DNA from: JAWWPY01 sp963822825
GTDB taxonomy: Bacteria > Actinomycetota > Actinomycetes > Streptosporangiales > Streptosporangiaceae
DNA length: 64,000 nucleotides
Reading direction: 5' to 3'
Assembly (NCBI GenBank): GCA_963822825.1
Contig: CAWGIW010000006.1
Coordinates: 482,158 to 546,157 of the forward strand
Positions within the stretch are counted from its first letter, which is position 1. Each line of letters starts with the position of its first letter. Shown here piece after piece: positions 52,840-61,985 of the stretch. The notes below the pieces were generated by a model. It saw only the letters and a list, made by a program, of their open reading frames with translations, had not been told where the DNA came from and ran no database searches. Made by a program: the position numbers and the translations under genes.

Positions 52840-55797
52840 TCACAGGACCGGACCTGGGCGGTCGGTGGCCTCCTGGGAGCGGGCCAGGCCGTCGTGGGCG
52901 CGGGCTGCCTCGTATGTGTCGCCGATCTGACCGCCCAGGGCCACGGCTCCCAGGTATGTGGCATGGGCCTCGCCAGGCCGGCCGGTGACGAGCAGCACTT
53001 CGCCCAGGCGGTTCAGCGCCTCGGCTTCGCCGGTCCGGTCGCCGATCTCCCTGAACAGGGCCAGCGCTTGCTCGTGGTGGCTGGCCGCCTGCCCGCCGCG
53101 GCCCTGCCGCTCATAGACGCAGCCGAGGCTGGCCAGCGCGTCGGCTTCGCCGAACCGGTCGCCGACTTCCCTGAACAGGGCCAGCGCTTGTTCGTGATAC
53201 GCGGCGGCCTGAACGTAACGGCCTTCCTGCCATTCAACTGAGCCGAGATTGTTCAGGGCGCGGGCTTCGCCGGTCCGGTCGCCGATCTCGCGGAACAAAG
53301 CCAAGGCCTGGTCGTGGTGCCTGGCGGCCTCCTCGTAAAGGCCCTGCCGCAGGTAGACAGTGCCGAGATTATTTAGCGCGCGGGCTACACCGGTCTGGTC
53401 GCCGATCTCGCGGAAAATGGCGAGGGCCTGCTCGTGCTGCCCGGCCGCCTGTTGGTAGCAGCCCCGCCGCCAGTGGATCAGGCCCAGGTTGCCAAGCGCG
53501 CGGGCCTCGCCTGTCCGGCTACCGGTCTTCCGGAACACCGTGAGGGCCTGCTGAAAGTTGCCCACGGCCTGGTCGTGAATGCCCTGCCGCCAGTGAGCGA
53601 CGCCGAGATTGCTCAGCGCCGTGGCTTCGGCGGCGGCATCGCCGCTGGCCCTGGCCGCGTCGCGAGCGTGGCCGTGTAAAGCGACGGCATCGGCGTGGTG
53701 GTTGCCGGTGTCGAGGTAACGGAACAGGGTGGCGGCGAGCAGGATGGCATGGCGGGGCCAGCCGTGTGTGGCCGCGTGCCCGATCACGGCCGCCAACGTG
53801 ACACGTTCTGTGTCCAGCCAGTTCCGCGCCCGAGCGGGGTCGCTCATCGCGGGGACGGGTGTGGCCGGATGGAGGATCCTGGGGCGGCGGCCGCGCTCGG
53901 CGGGGAAGACCGCGTCCATGGCCGCGGCGGCAGTGGACAGGTAATAGTCAAACAGGCGGGTCAGCGCCGCGTGCCGCTCGTCCTCAGAGTCCTCAGCGGA
54001 GGTCACCTCAGCGGCATAGGTGCGCAGCAGGTCGTACAGGCCATATCGGCCTTGGCGCCCGTCCTCGATCAGGTGTGCGCGGGCCAGCAGGTCAAGGAGA
54101 TGGCGGCTCTGGCCGAGCCTGGCCGCGATGAGAGCGGCGGCGGCGTACTGGTCGATGTCCGGGCCCAGGTGCAGGCCAAGCACCCTGAAAGCTCGCGCGG
54201 CGTCCGCGGATAGGTGACTGTAGGACCAGGAGAAGACGCTGCGGACGGCGGTGCGCGGGTCGCCGCCGGCGTCAAGCAGGTCAATCAGCCGTTGCTGATC
54301 AGCCAGCTCATCGGCGAGCTGGGTCACGGTCATCGACGGGCGGGCGACGGCGAGTTCGGCTGCTATCCGCAGCGCCAGCGGCAGGCGCGAGCACTCCTCG
54401 GCCAGGATGGCGGCCGGGACGGGCTCAGCGTCTACCCGATCGCCGATGAGCGCGCGCAGGAGGCCCACCGCGTCGCGGGGAGGCAGGAGATCAAGATCGA
54501 GCCGCCTCGCGCCGTGCCTGGCCACAAGTCCGGGCAACGAGTCGCGACTGGTCACCACCACCACACAGGACGGGCTGCCGGGCAGCAGCGGGCGGACCTG
54601 CTCGACAGTGGCCGCGTTATCCAGCACGACAACGACTCGCCGCCCGTCAAGCAGCGTCCGGTAGGCGGCGGCCCGCTCGTCGATCCGAGCCGGGATGTCC
54701 GGCGGCGCCATGCCGAGAGCCCGCAGGAACCCGGCCAGCGCATCGGCCGCCGACACGGGTCGGTCAGGATCGTAGCCGCGCAGGTTGACGAAGAGCTGCC
54801 CGTCAGGGAACCGGCCGCGAATCCGGTGGGCCCACCGGACCGCCAAAGCGGTCTTGCCGACCCCGGCGGTGCCTGAGACGGTGAAGATGGCCATCGCCAA
54901 CGACGGCAGCAGCCGGTCAAGCTCGGCCAGCTCGACCGCACGCCCGGTGAACGCATCCACATCGGCGGGCAGCTGGGCCGGAGCCGCCCGCGCGGTCCCC
55001 GCGGCGGCGGGCAGGCCGAGGGCGTCGTCGGCCAGCAGCAGCCGCTCGTGCAGGCGCCGCAGCTCGGGTCCAGGTTCGACGCCCAGCTCCTCGACCAGGA
55101 CCGAACGGGTTTCGGCGTACACGGCGAGCGCCTCGGCTTGGCGCTCGCACCGGTACAGCGCCAGCATGAGCTGGCCACGGAACCGTTCCCGCAGCGGATG
55201 CTCACGGACCAGCCCGGCCAGCTTGGTGGCCGCATCGGCGTGGCGGCCCCGTGCGAGCATGGCATCAACGCTCTCCTCGATCACGTTCAGCCGCAGCTCC
55301 CTCAGCCGTACCCGCTCAATCTCCGCCCACGGGCCCGGGATCCCCGATAACGGGTCGGCCCGCCACAACCGCGATGCCGCGTCGAGCAGCCGCGCCGCGG
55401 TCGCGAGATCGCCCGCGGCGCCTGATTCACGCGCCTGCGCCAGAAGCTGGCTGAATGCCTCGGTATCCGGCTGGCCAGGCTCCAGCCGCAGCATGTAGCC
55501 GCCCGCGTCGGCGAGCAGGGCCTGCCCGGGCGCCCGGTGCGCGCGGTCAGGTTCAAGTGCCCGCCGCAACCCGGCCACGTAGACATGCACGCCGTTGACC
55601 GCGCTGACCGGCGGCTCCTGACCCCACACGCCGTCGATAAGGTCGCTGCGCGAGACTGTCCGGTTCGCCCGCATGGCCAGCATGCCGAACACCGCACGCT
55701 GCTGCGGTGCGCCCAGGTCCAGCTCCCTTTGGCCCAGCCACGCTCGCACCGGGCCGAGCAGCTGGACCCGCAACAACGCATCGTTTCCGGCACGCAC
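52840..55797 (-). CDS. SARP-type regulator with BTAD, NB-ARC ATPase and TPR repeats (AfsR-like)
   Basis: This regulator of about 985 residues has an OmpR-type winged helix at the N-terminus (VQLLGPVRAWLGQRELDLGAPQQRAVFGMLAM), a BTAD domain (DTEAFSQLLAQARESGAAGDLATAARLLD), an NB-ARC ATPase (VSGTAGVGKTALAVRWAHR Walker A, RVVVVLDN Walker B, SRLPLALRIAAEL) and seven TPR units ending the protein. GTG 55,797 has GGGGGTG upstream; ATG 55,842 is an alternative. AfsR-like proteins switch on secondary metabolism or development. A heptad array matching SARP sites lies in its divergent upstream region. Confidence 0.92.
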   Translation of the reverse strand: MRAGNDALLRVQLLGPVRAWLGQRELDLGAPQQRAVFGMLAMRANRTVSRSDLIDGVWGQEPPVSAVNGVHVYVAGLRRALEPDRAHRAPGQALLADAGGYMLRLEPGQPDTEAFSQLLAQARESGAAGDLATAARLLDAASRLWRADPLSGIPGPWAEIERVRLRELRLNVIEESVDAMLARGRHADAATKLAGLVREHPLRERFRGQLMLALYRCERQAEALAVYAETRSVLVEELGVEPGPELRRLHERLLLADDALGLPAAAGTARAAPAQLPADVDAFTGRAVELAELDRLLPSLAMAIFTVSGTAGVGKTALAVRWAHRIRGRFPDGQLFVNLRGYDPDRPVSAADALAGFLRALGMAPPDIPARIDERAAAYRTLLDGRRVVVVLDNAATVEQVRPLLPGSPSCVVVVTSRDSLPGLVARHGARRLDLDLLPPRDAVGLLRALIGDRVDAEPVPAAILAEECSRLPLALRIAAELAVARPSMTVTQLADELADQQRLIDLLDAGGDPRTAVRSVFSWSYSHLSADAARAFRVLGLHLGPDIDQYAAAALIAARLGQSRHLLDLLARAHLIEDGRQGRYGLYDLLRTYAAEVTSAEDSEDERHAALTRLFDYYLSTAAAAMDAVFPAERGRRPRILHPATPVPAMSDPARARNWLDTERVTLAAVIGHAATHGWPRHAILLAATLFRYLDTGNHHADAVALHGHARDAARASGDAAAEATALSNLGVAHWRQGIHDQAVGNFQQALTVFRKTGSRTGEARALGNLGLIHWRRGCYQQAAGQHEQALAIFREIGDQTGVARALNNLGTVYLRQGLYEEAARHHDQALALFREIGDRTGEARALNNLGSVEWQEGRYVQAAAYHEQALALFREVGDRFGEADALASLGCVYERQGRGGQAASHHEQALALFREIGDRTGEAEALNRLGEVLLVTGRPGEAHATYLGAVALGGQIGDTYEAARAHDGLARSQEATDRPGPVL

Positions 55798-56068
55798 CGC
55801 CGTCACCCCCAGACTGAATGGCGCGCAAAGAGATTTACTCATTGTTTTAGACAGAACTGAGCATGCGAAATGCTGTGTAAATTTCCCTTCCGTGGCTCCA
55901 CAGGAAGGGCTCGCTGTCTGCGGTCCCGCACCCCGGTAAACGGGTAGCCAGCCTTTCTGGTTCATCCCTGGAGAAGCCGGGCCGTATCAGCAAAGCGTGA
56001 GCCGCGGTCCGGCCATGCGTACCCGCTGCGGCGCGGAAGTGCCGTGCGCCATCCTCGCTGGCCAGCCC

Positions 56069-56098
56069 GTCAAGACCACATCAAGACCGTCTCAAGAG
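56069..56098 (+). promoter_or_regulatory. Three-copy SARP heptad array before the secreted-protein gene
   Basis: TCAAGAC (56,070-56,076), TCAAGAC (56,081-56,087) and TCAAGAG (56,092-56,098) are direct repeats with exact 11-bp spacing, one helical turn. SARP regulators bind heptameric repeats of this type (TCGAGxx/TCAAGxx) with 11- or 22-bp spacing in place of a -35 box. The last repeat is about 50 bp from the secreted-protein ATG. The regulator gene is divergent, about 270 bp away. Confidence 0.75.
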
Positions 56099-56150
56099 CT
56101 ACCGGCCAATCCTTGACGAGACCGTTCAGCTCACGAACCGGAGGACACAG

Positions 56151-57041
56151 ATGCGTTCAATGTCGGCGCTTTCGCGGCGCAGAAAGAGCACGTCGCCGCG
56201 GCAGGAGGCCACCAATAACCACACTGGGCACGAGGGCGGGCGGCCCTCGGCAGCGCTGCGCTCGCCCAGGAGGCTCGCGTTCCTGGTGCTCGCGCTGGCT
56301 GGGGCACCCGGCCTGGTAATGGCCGCCGCAGTTCCCGCGTCCGCCGGCTCGGCTCCCGCGCCGCACGCCACGCCCGGGATAACAAGGCCGGCCAAACCCC
56401 ACCCGACCACCGGGTCCCGGAGAAGCCAGTTCGCCTTCCCGATCGAGTACGGCATCTCTCTGGCGGTCAGTGCGACGACGGTGCCCACCGGGCAGCAAGT
56501 CACCGTGACGTCAACCACCAACGTTGACATCGGGCCGACGCCTTACTACGCAGAGATCTTCGACGCCACGACCGGCACCCTCATCGGCTCGTGCGGCTTC
56601 GGCACCTCATGCAGCGCCACCGTAAGCTCGGCCACGGCGGCCACGCATGAGTACATCGCCTACGTCTCCGACTTCGACGGCAGCTTGCCGCCAGCCGGCA
56701 CACAGGCCACATCGGCCGCCAGCTTCGTCACATGGGCCGACTCCAACTGGCAGGTCTCGCTTTCCGGCCCGGGCCTGACGGAATTCGGCGGCACCTACAC
56801 CGCGACCGCCAACAGCGACGTCGGCCCCACGCCGTATTTCATCGAGATCTTCGACGCGACGACGGGCACCGAACTGGCCGACTGCCAGTCAGGGACCACG
56901 TGCTCGGCCAGCTTCGCGCCCGGCAATGGTGGCTCTGGCAACCTGGTGGCCTTCATATCCTCACTTAGCTCCGCGCTCCCGCCGAGCGGGACCCAGGCCT
57001 CCTCAAACACCTTGTTCGCGGTGGAGTCCTTCATCCCCTGA
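56151..57041 (+). CDS. Secreted protein with two Ig-like tandem repeats
   Basis: This 296-residue protein starts at ATG 56,151 (GGAGG upstream). It has a long signal peptide (Arg-rich start, hydrophobic LAFLVLALAGAPGLVMAAA, AxA cleavage near VPASA). Two near-identical units of about 90 residues follow: VDIGPTPYYAEIFDATTGTLIGSC and SDVGPTPYFIEIFDATTGTELADC. Each contains a Cys pair (SCGFGTSCSA; DCQSGTTCSA), so each likely forms a disulfide-stabilised beta-sandwich. No catalytic motif is seen; an adhesive or surface role is possible. The upstream heptad array suggests control by the adjacent SARP. Confidence 0.8.
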   Translation: MRSMSALSRRRKSTSPRQEATNNHTGHEGGRPSAALRSPRRLAFLVLALAGAPGLVMAAAVPASAGSAPAPHATPGITRPAKPHPTTGSRRSQFAFPIEYGISLAVSATTVPTGQQVTVTSTTNVDIGPTPYYAEIFDATTGTLIGSCGFGTSCSATVSSATAATHEYIAYVSDFDGSLPPAGTQATSAASFVTWADSNWQVSLSGPGLTEFGGTYTATANSDVGPTPYFIEIFDATTGTELADCQSGTTCSASFAPGNGGSGNLVAFISSLSSALPPSGTQASSNTLFAVESFIP

Positions 57042-57069
57042 TGCTCATCCCCTGATGCCGCACCACGGC

Positions 57070-57100
57070 ACCGGCGGTCCGCGCTGCGCGGACCGCCGGT
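57070..57100 (+). terminator. Strong GC hairpin after the secreted-protein gene
   Basis: ACCGGCGGTCCGCG (57,070-57,083), loop CTG, and its exact complement (57,087-57,100) form a 14-bp perfect stem 28 bp after the stop. No U-tract follows, typical of actinomycete terminators. It ends the plus-strand transcript before the VOC gene. Confidence 0.75.
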
Positions 57101-57129
57101 TCAGGCGTCCGGCCCGTAGGTTGGGTCAC

Positions 57130-57546
57130 ATGAACGTTCTCTTCATCGCGAGCGTGGCGGTTGTCGCCGCTGACCCGCCGCAGAGCCGCCAGTTGTTCAT
57201 TGATGCCCTCGGCCTCCCGTTGGAGGGCGAAGGCGATGGCTACTACTCCAGCGGGAGCATCCCCGGCAGCAAGCACTTCGGTGTCTGGCCGCTCTCGCAG
57301 GCGGCAGAGGCGTGCTTCGGCACCCCGGAGTGGCCCGCTGACCGGGTGGTTCCCCAGGCATCGATCGAGTTCGAGGTGGAGGACGCGGAAGCTGTCGCAG
57401 CGGCAGGCGGCGAGCTTCAGCGCGCGGGCTTTGAGCTATTGCACCCGGCCCGCACCGAGCCGTGGGGACAGACGGTGACCAGGCTCCTCACGGAGGATGG
57501 CTTGATCGTCGGCATCTCCTATATTCCCTCGTTTCACGGCGGGTGA
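57130..57546 (+). CDS. VOC-superfamily (glyoxalase-like) protein
   Basis: This 138-residue protein begins MNVLFIASVAVVAADPPQSRQLFIDALGLPLEGEGDGY, has KHFGVWPLSQ, a SIEFEVEDAEAVAAAGGEL helix-strand unit and TRLLTEDGLIVGISY at the end. This is the paired beta-alpha-beta-beta-beta layout. Its ligand is unknown. It stops at the 3' end of rnpB, which is encoded on the other strand. Confidence 0.85.
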   Translation: MNVLFIASVAVVAADPPQSRQLFIDALGLPLEGEGDGYYSSGSIPGSKHFGVWPLSQAAEACFGTPEWPADRVVPQASIEFEVEDAEAVAAAGGELQRAGFELLHPARTEPWGQTVTRLLTEDGLIVGISYIPSFHGG

Positions 57547-57975
57547 GTCGGCCTGTAGGCCGGGTTCTGTGCACCCGCCGAAGCGGGCCGACGGCCATCC
57601 ATCTGGGACTGCCGTTGCCGGCAGCCTCGTGCGGTCTACCCACGAGCATCGGGCGGGCCGCCCTCGAACGCTCGCGCAGGCACCGCGCCCCGAAGAACGC
57701 AGCGCCCTTCTGACCTTGCTCCAGGTGGGGTTTACCAAGCCGCCGCAGTCACCTGCGGCGCTGGTGGTCTCTTACACCACCGTTTCACCCTTACCCCTGA
57801 CCGGGCCGAAACCCGGGCCAGAGGCGGTCTGCTTTCTGTGGCACTGTCCCGCGGGTCACCCCGGGTCGGCGTTACCGACCACCCTGCCCTGCGGAGCCCG
57901 GACCTTCCTCACCGGTCCCTGGCCCCCCATAAATTCATGGGGCCATGGTCCCGGCGCGGCCGCCCGGCCGACTCA
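57544..57975 (-). ncRNA. rnpB: RNase P RNA (bacterial type A)
   Basis: Read on the minus strand, the sequence has the hallmark conserved blocks. AGGAAGGTCCGGGCTCC (57,894-57,910) is at the 5' side, and AGGGTGGTCGG follows. GGTAAGGGTGAAACGGTGG and TAAGAGACCACCAGCG lie near the middle. A GGTAAACCCC-type loop for tRNA CCA recognition (around 57,733) comes later. The ends pair (GAGTCGGCCGGG with CCGGCCTACAGGCCGACTC). It is about 430 nt, the usual actinobacterial size. It processes tRNA 5' ends with RnpA. Confidence 0.93.
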
Positions 57976-59163
57976 CTCGCCGCGCTCCTCAGCATAGGTG
58001 CTCGCCGCCAGTTCGCGCGGGTGAAGGTGGGCGGTGTCGTTGAAGGTCCGTACCACCCCGAGCCCTTCGCTGTACCAGTCGATCTCGCACAGGCACGCCA
58101 CATCGAGATGCATCCGGCGCACCGCGGGTGGCGGGGCGAGCAGCGCGTGCCGCAGCACGATCTTCATGGGGGTGACGTGGCTGACCACGACGACTGTGCC
58201 CGGGGGCTGCTCGAGCACCCGGGCCAGGGCGGGCAGGACGCGCCGGGCCGCGGCCGCGACGCTCTCCCCGCCCGGCGGCGCCGCCACCGAGTCTTTCATC
58301 CAGGCGGCCATGTCGGCGGGCCAGCGCTCGGCCGCCTCGGCGTAACTCAGCCCCTCCCACTCCCCGAAGTCCATCTCCATCCACGCATCGTCAACCCGCA
58401 CCGGGGCACCGGTGGCCGAGGCCACCGCGTCGGCGGTGTCGCGCGCCCGCTGCAACGGGGAGGTCACGATCGCGTCGATGCCGCCGCGCGCGGCCAGGCG
58501 CCGCGCCGCCGCCTCGACCTGGCGCCGTCCGGTCTCGGTGAGCGGGATGTCGCGGCGGCCCGCGAACCTCCGCTCATCCGACAGCGGAGTCTGCCCGTGC
58601 CGCAGCAGCACCGTGGTGACCGGCTGGCCGCGCCCCGCTGCCGCGCCCGGGCCCGGCTGTGGCGCGCTGGCCGGGCCCGCCGCCCCAGGGGGAGAACCAT
58701 TACCTTCCCAACGATTTGCCCCCGGCCGCTCCCGACCGCCGGAGCGATCCCGTTGCGCCTCATCCATGGCCCGGTTGGCCAGCCGGTCGGCATCCGTGTT
58801 CCGGGCCCGTGGCACCCAGTAATAGGAGACATGGCCGAGCCCGCGGGCCGCCTCCCTGGCCGCCGCGGCCAGCGGCCGCAGGTCGGGGTGCTTGATCTGC
58901 CAGCGCCCGGACATCTGCTCGACCACCAGCTTGGAGTCCATCCGGACCTCAACGTCGGCGCCCGGCGCCAGGTCGGCCGCGGCTCGCAGGCCAGCCACCA
59001 GGCCGGAATACTCGGCCACGTTGTTGGTCGCCCGGCCCACGCTCTCGGCGACCTCGGTGAGCAGCTCACCGGTCTGCGCGTCGCGCACCAGGGCGCCGTA
59101 TCCGGCGGGCCCCGGGTTGCCCCGCGACCCGCCGTCAGCCTCGACGACGAGCTGGCGGGTCAC
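57973..59163 (-). CDS. Bifunctional RNase HI / histidine phosphatase (acid phosphatase)
   Basis: This 396-residue protein joins an N-terminal RNase HI domain (VVEADGGSRGNPGPAGYGAL, NNVAEYSGLVAGL, VRMDSKLVVEQM, the catalytic D-E-D set) to a C-terminal phosphoglycerate-mutase-like domain (VLLRHGQTPLSDERRFAG RHG motif, VVVSHVTPMKIVLRH second His). The domains are linked by a disordered Gly/Pro segment. In mycobacteria the homologue removes RNA-DNA hybrids and has CobC-like phosphatase activity. It starts at GTG 59,163 overlapping the zinc-ribbon stop, and its end touches rnpB. Confidence 0.93.
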   Translation of the reverse strand: MTRQLVVEADGGSRGNPGPAGYGALVRDAQTGELLTEVAESVGRATNNVAEYSGLVAGLRAAADLAPGADVEVRMDSKLVVEQMSGRWQIKHPDLRPLAAAAREAARGLGHVSYYWVPRARNTDADRLANRAMDEAQRDRSGGRERPGANRWEGNGSPPGAAGPASAPQPGPGAAAGRGQPVTTVLLRHGQTPLSDERRFAGRRDIPLTETGRRQVEAAARRLAARGGIDAIVTSPLQRARDTADAVASATGAPVRVDDAWMEMDFGEWEGLSYAEAAERWPADMAAWMKDSVAAPPGGESVAAAARRVLPALARVLEQPPGTVVVVSHVTPMKIVLRHALLAPPPAVRRMHLDVACLCEIDWYSEGLGVVRTFNDTAHLHPRELAASTYAEERGE

Positions 59164-59901
59164 AGGCCGGACTCAGGAGTCCGGACGAGGATCCGGCGAC
59201 ATTCCTCGCAGCGGAGCACTTCGTCAGGCGCGGCGCCCCGGATCGTGTTCAGGTCCACGGTGTTGAGCGACAGATGGCACCCCTGGCAGCGCCCCCCGCG
59301 CAGCGCCGCGGCGCCCACCCCGTGCTGGGCGCGGAGCTTTTCATAGAGCGCCATCAGGTCGGCTGGCTCATCGGAGGCGACGGCGGCCCTGCGGTCCTGG
59401 GCTTTGCCCGCTTCCTCGGCGATCTCCCCCAGAGCCGCGTCCCGGCGGGCCAGTACCCGGGCCAGGTCGCCCGCGATCTGGTCTCGCTCGGCGGCGAGCG
59501 ATCTCCGCCTCCTCTGGGCCGCCTCACTACGCTCCATGACGTCCAGCACGATCTCCTCGAGATCGGACTGGCGGCGGGCCAGGGACGCGATTTCCGACTG
59601 CAGGTTCTCCAGTTCGCGGGGCGACGACACCTGCCCCGCGTCCAGCCGGGCGCGATCCCGGTCGAACTCGTGACTGGACCTGCTCGACGTCTCCCTCGGC
59701 CTTGACCTGCTCCCGTCCGAGGTCCCGCTCCTGCGCCTCCAGGGCCGCGATCTCGTCCCGCAGCGCCGCGTCCCTCGCCTCCAGCCGGTCAGCCTCTTCG
59801 TGTTCCGGGAGGGTGCGCCGACGATGATCGAGCCGACCGAGTTCGGCGTCAAGATCGGCCAGCTCGAGCAGCCGCAGCTGCGCCTCGGGAGATGCTTTCA
59901 C
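59160..59901 (-). pseudogene. Coiled-coil C4-type zinc-ribbon protein, one-base frameshift
   Basis: From GTG 59,901 the product starts VKASPEAQLRLLELADLDAELGRL and continues as a long coiled coil. Near 59,672 one extra base moves the frame. The other frame carries RDRARLDAGQVSSPRELENLQ, more coiled coil, and the C-terminal zinc ribbon (GGRCQGCHLSLNTVDLN, VLRCEECRRILVR, two CxxC pairs). The intact form is about 245 residues and conserved in actinobacteria directly upstream of RNase HI. The near-perfect downstream frame makes a sequence error likely. Confidence 0.82.
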
Positions 59902-60011
59902 GGGTCCCCACGTTAGCCTGCCACCGCGGCAACCGGAAACAGCCCGATCGCCGACATAGGATCCCCCAAACGGCATCCGGACGCCGCCCGCTAACGGTAT
60001 GTCTGGGGGGC

Positions 60012-60515
60012 ATGGAGCTCCCTCGGGTGAGCAGGCCCGTTATGCCGGGCTACGGAATCGCCCCCGCCGACCAGGGCAGCGGGCTGCTTCCCTGGTCATG
60101 GGCCGCGCAGCGGCTGACAAGCGCGCAGAACTACTGGGTGTCAACCATCCGCCCGGACAGCGGCGCCCCCCACGCCATGCCGGTCTGGGGCATGTGGGAT
60201 GACAGTGAACTCTGGTTCACTAGCGGCGTTCAGTCACGTAAGGCACGGAACCTGATGGCCGACCCACGGTGCGTGGTCACCACCGAGGACGCCGTCAACC
60301 CGGTCATCATCGAGGGCGCCGCGCGGGTCGTCACCGATCCGGTGAGCCTGCGCCGGGTCATCGATCTCATGAACGAGAAATACTCGACCGATATCGAGCT
60401 TGGCTTCCTCGATCCCGCGGTGAACGCCACGTTCTCGGTCCGCCCGCAGCGTGTCTTCGGCATGGTGCACGGCGATTTCACCGGCTCACCCACCCGCTGG
60501 ACCTTCGCCAGCTGA
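60012..60515 (+). CDS. Pyridoxamine 5'-phosphate oxidase family (FMN/F420-binding split barrel)
   Basis: This 167-residue protein starts at ATG 60,012 after GGGGGG. It contains LTSAQNYWVSTIRPDSGAPHAMPVWGMWDDSELWFTSG, SRKARNLMADPRCVVTTEDA and VIIEGAARVV, the split-barrel flavin/F420 pocket. It is likely an F420- or FMN-dependent reductase or oxidase of small molecules; actinomycete relatives use F420. It stands divergent from the zinc-ribbon gene. Confidence 0.87.
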   Translation: MELPRVSRPVMPGYGIAPADQGSGLLPWSWAAQRLTSAQNYWVSTIRPDSGAPHAMPVWGMWDDSELWFTSGVQSRKARNLMADPRCVVTTEDAVNPVIIEGAARVVTDPVSLRRVIDLMNEKYSTDIELGFLDPAVNATFSVRPQRVFGMVHGDFTGSPTRWTFAS

Positions 60516-60551
60516 CCTGGGGAGCGCCGCGCCGGCCGCACGAGGCCGGTC

Positions 60552-61277
60552 TCAGGACGGCAGGGACAGCAGCAGGACCGGCCGGGACGTCGGGTGGCTG
60601 GCGCCGGCCGCTGCTTCGACCGTGAGCCCGACCTTGTCCCCGGCGGCGACGTCGGCCACCACGACCGGCGGGGTCATGCCCTGGTGCGCCGTGGGCAGCA
60701 TGCCCGCCGGGCGGGCTCCGCGCGAGCCCATCAGCCACAGCTCGTAGCGGCGTGACGACGGCAGCGCGGGCAGTTTCGCCGCCGTGAAGACCAGCGAACT
60801 GTCGAGATGGGACATCACCACCGTGACCGTTCCCCCATCGACCGCCCGGGCCGTCATCATGGTCGCGTCCGGCGCGTTGAGCACCGCGGCGATCGCGCGG
60901 GTGTGCGCCTGCTCCTGGCTGAGCCGGTGCTGCGTGTTGAGTGCGATACCGCCGAACGCCAAGGCGACCGCCAGCAGCCCGCACGCCATCGCCATGCCCC
61001 AGCGGCGGCCTGGCCACGCCGAGGTCTCCCGGGTCAGCGGCGGGATCTGCCGGGTCCGCGCCGCGGCCGCGAGGACCCGTTCCCGCAGCCGGCCGGGGGG
61101 CGGGGTGACGGCGCCGGCCGCCAGCCGTCCGGTGGTCTCCCGCAGCCCCTGGGCGTCGTGCCGGCAGGACTCGCAGGCCCGCAGGTGCCGACCGAACCGG
61201 GCCCGGTCAGTCTGGGTGAGCGCGTCAAGCGCGTACGCGCCGAGCAGGGTGTGCGGGTCGGTCCGGCGGATCTTCAT
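60552..61277 (-). CDS. rskA: Anti-sigma-K factor RskA-like
   Basis: This 241-residue protein starts MKIRRTDPHTLLGAYALDAL, the N-terminal sigma-binding helices. It has a ZAS-like HLRACESCRHDA motif, one transmembrane helix (WGMAMACGLLAVALAFGGIAL) and an extracellular RskA domain (GTVTVVMSHLDSSLVFTAAKLPALPSSRRYELWLMG). In mycobacteria RskA holds SigK and is degraded by regulated proteolysis. It overlaps sigK by four bases (ATGA). Confidence 0.93.
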   Translation of the reverse strand: MKIRRTDPHTLLGAYALDALTQTDRARFGRHLRACESCRHDAQGLRETTGRLAAGAVTPPPGRLRERVLAAAARTRQIPPLTRETSAWPGRRWGMAMACGLLAVALAFGGIALNTQHRLSQEQAHTRAIAAVLNAPDATMMTARAVDGGTVTVVMSHLDSSLVFTAAKLPALPSSRRYELWLMGSRGARPAGMLPTAHQGMTPPVVVADVAAGDKVGLTVEAAAGASHPTSRPVLLLSLPS

Positions 61278-61897
61278 TCGTCCACCCCCAGGCAGTCGCG
61301 GAGCCGGATCAGCCCATCCCGCATCCGCGTCTTGACCGTGCCTACCGCCACGTTGAGCAGGCCGGCCACCTCACGGTAGGTGTACCCCCCGTAGTAGGCC
61401 AGGGTGATCGACTCCCGCTGGAGTTCGGTGAGGGCGCCGAGGCACTTGCGCACTCGCTCCGCGTCCAGGCGGGCCCCGACCGTCTCGGCCACGACGTCGT
61501 AGTCGATCTCCGGGGAGTAGGCGCGGAGCTCCCGTTGCGCTGAAGCTTTCTGTGATCTGACCCGGTCAACCGCGCGGCGATGCGCGAGCGTCATAACCCA
61601 CGCGGTCCCGCTCCCCCGCGTGGCGTCGAATCGGGACGCGGTGCGCCACACCTCGAGCAAGACCTCCTGAGCGACCTCCTCGGCCTGTGCCGGGTCACGC
61701 AGCACGCTGCGGGCCAAGCCGAACACCTGGCCGGCCACGACGTCGTAAACCGCCGCAAACGCTGGCTGATCACCACGGGCCACCCGGGCCAGGAGCCCGC
61801 CGAGATCGCCGGCCTCCCCGGGCGGCGGCGGCCCGTGCGCCGACGGCTGGCCCGCCCGCCGGTCATCCGGCGAGGGCCACGACTGGCTTTCCGTCAT
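61274..61897 (-). CDS. sigK: ECF RNA polymerase sigma factor SigK
   Basis: This 207-residue factor has region 2 (DQPAFAAVYDVVAGQVFGLARSVLRDPAQAEEVAQEVLLEVWRTASRF, read in parts) and region 4 (LQRESITLAYYGGYTYREVAGLLNVAVGTVKTRMRDGLIRLR). It is followed directly by rskA. A promoter with the SigK pattern lies immediately upstream, fitting autoregulation. Confidence 0.92.
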   Translation of the reverse strand: MTESQSWPSPDDRRAGQPSAHGPPPPGEAGDLGGLLARVARGDQPAFAAVYDVVAGQVFGLARSVLRDPAQAEEVAQEVLLEVWRTASRFDATRGSGTAWVMTLAHRRAVDRVRSQKASAQRELRAYSPEIDYDVVAETVGARLDAERVRKCLGALTELQRESITLAYYGGYTYREVAGLLNVAVGTVKTRMRDGLIRLRDCLGVDE

Positions 61898-61909
61898 CCG
61901 CACTCTCCT

Positions 61910-61938
61910 TATTCGTTGCCGACACGTGACCGGCTTGG
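61910..61938 (-). promoter_or_regulatory. SigK-type promoter of sigK-rskA
   Basis: On the minus strand CCAAGCC (61,938-61,932), 16 bases, then CGAATA (61,915-61,910). The mycobacterial SigK consensus is CCATCC and CCGAATA. The -10 element ends 12 bp before the sigK ATG, so the transcript would have a very short leader with AGGAGAG. The spacing is identical to that of the divergent promoter next to it. Confidence 0.75.
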
Positions 61939-61950
61939 CGGCCAGCCCGA

Positions 61951-61979
61951 CCAATCCAGATCGTGATGGGCTACGAATA
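61951..61979 (+). promoter_or_regulatory. SigK-type promoter of the molybdopterin oxidoreductase gene
   Basis: CCAATCC (61,951-61,957), 16 bases, then CGAATA (61,974-61,979). This mirrors the promoter of sigK in sequence and spacing. The -10 element ends six bases before the GTG start at 61,986, so initiation would fall on or next to the start codon, giving a leaderless mRNA. Confidence 0.75.
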
Positions 61980-61985
61980 GAACCT

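Noticed and set aside
57838..59346. 502-residue plus-strand frame over rnpB and RNase HI
   Set aside because: It crosses a structured RNA gene and is antisense to a well-conserved bifunctional enzyme.
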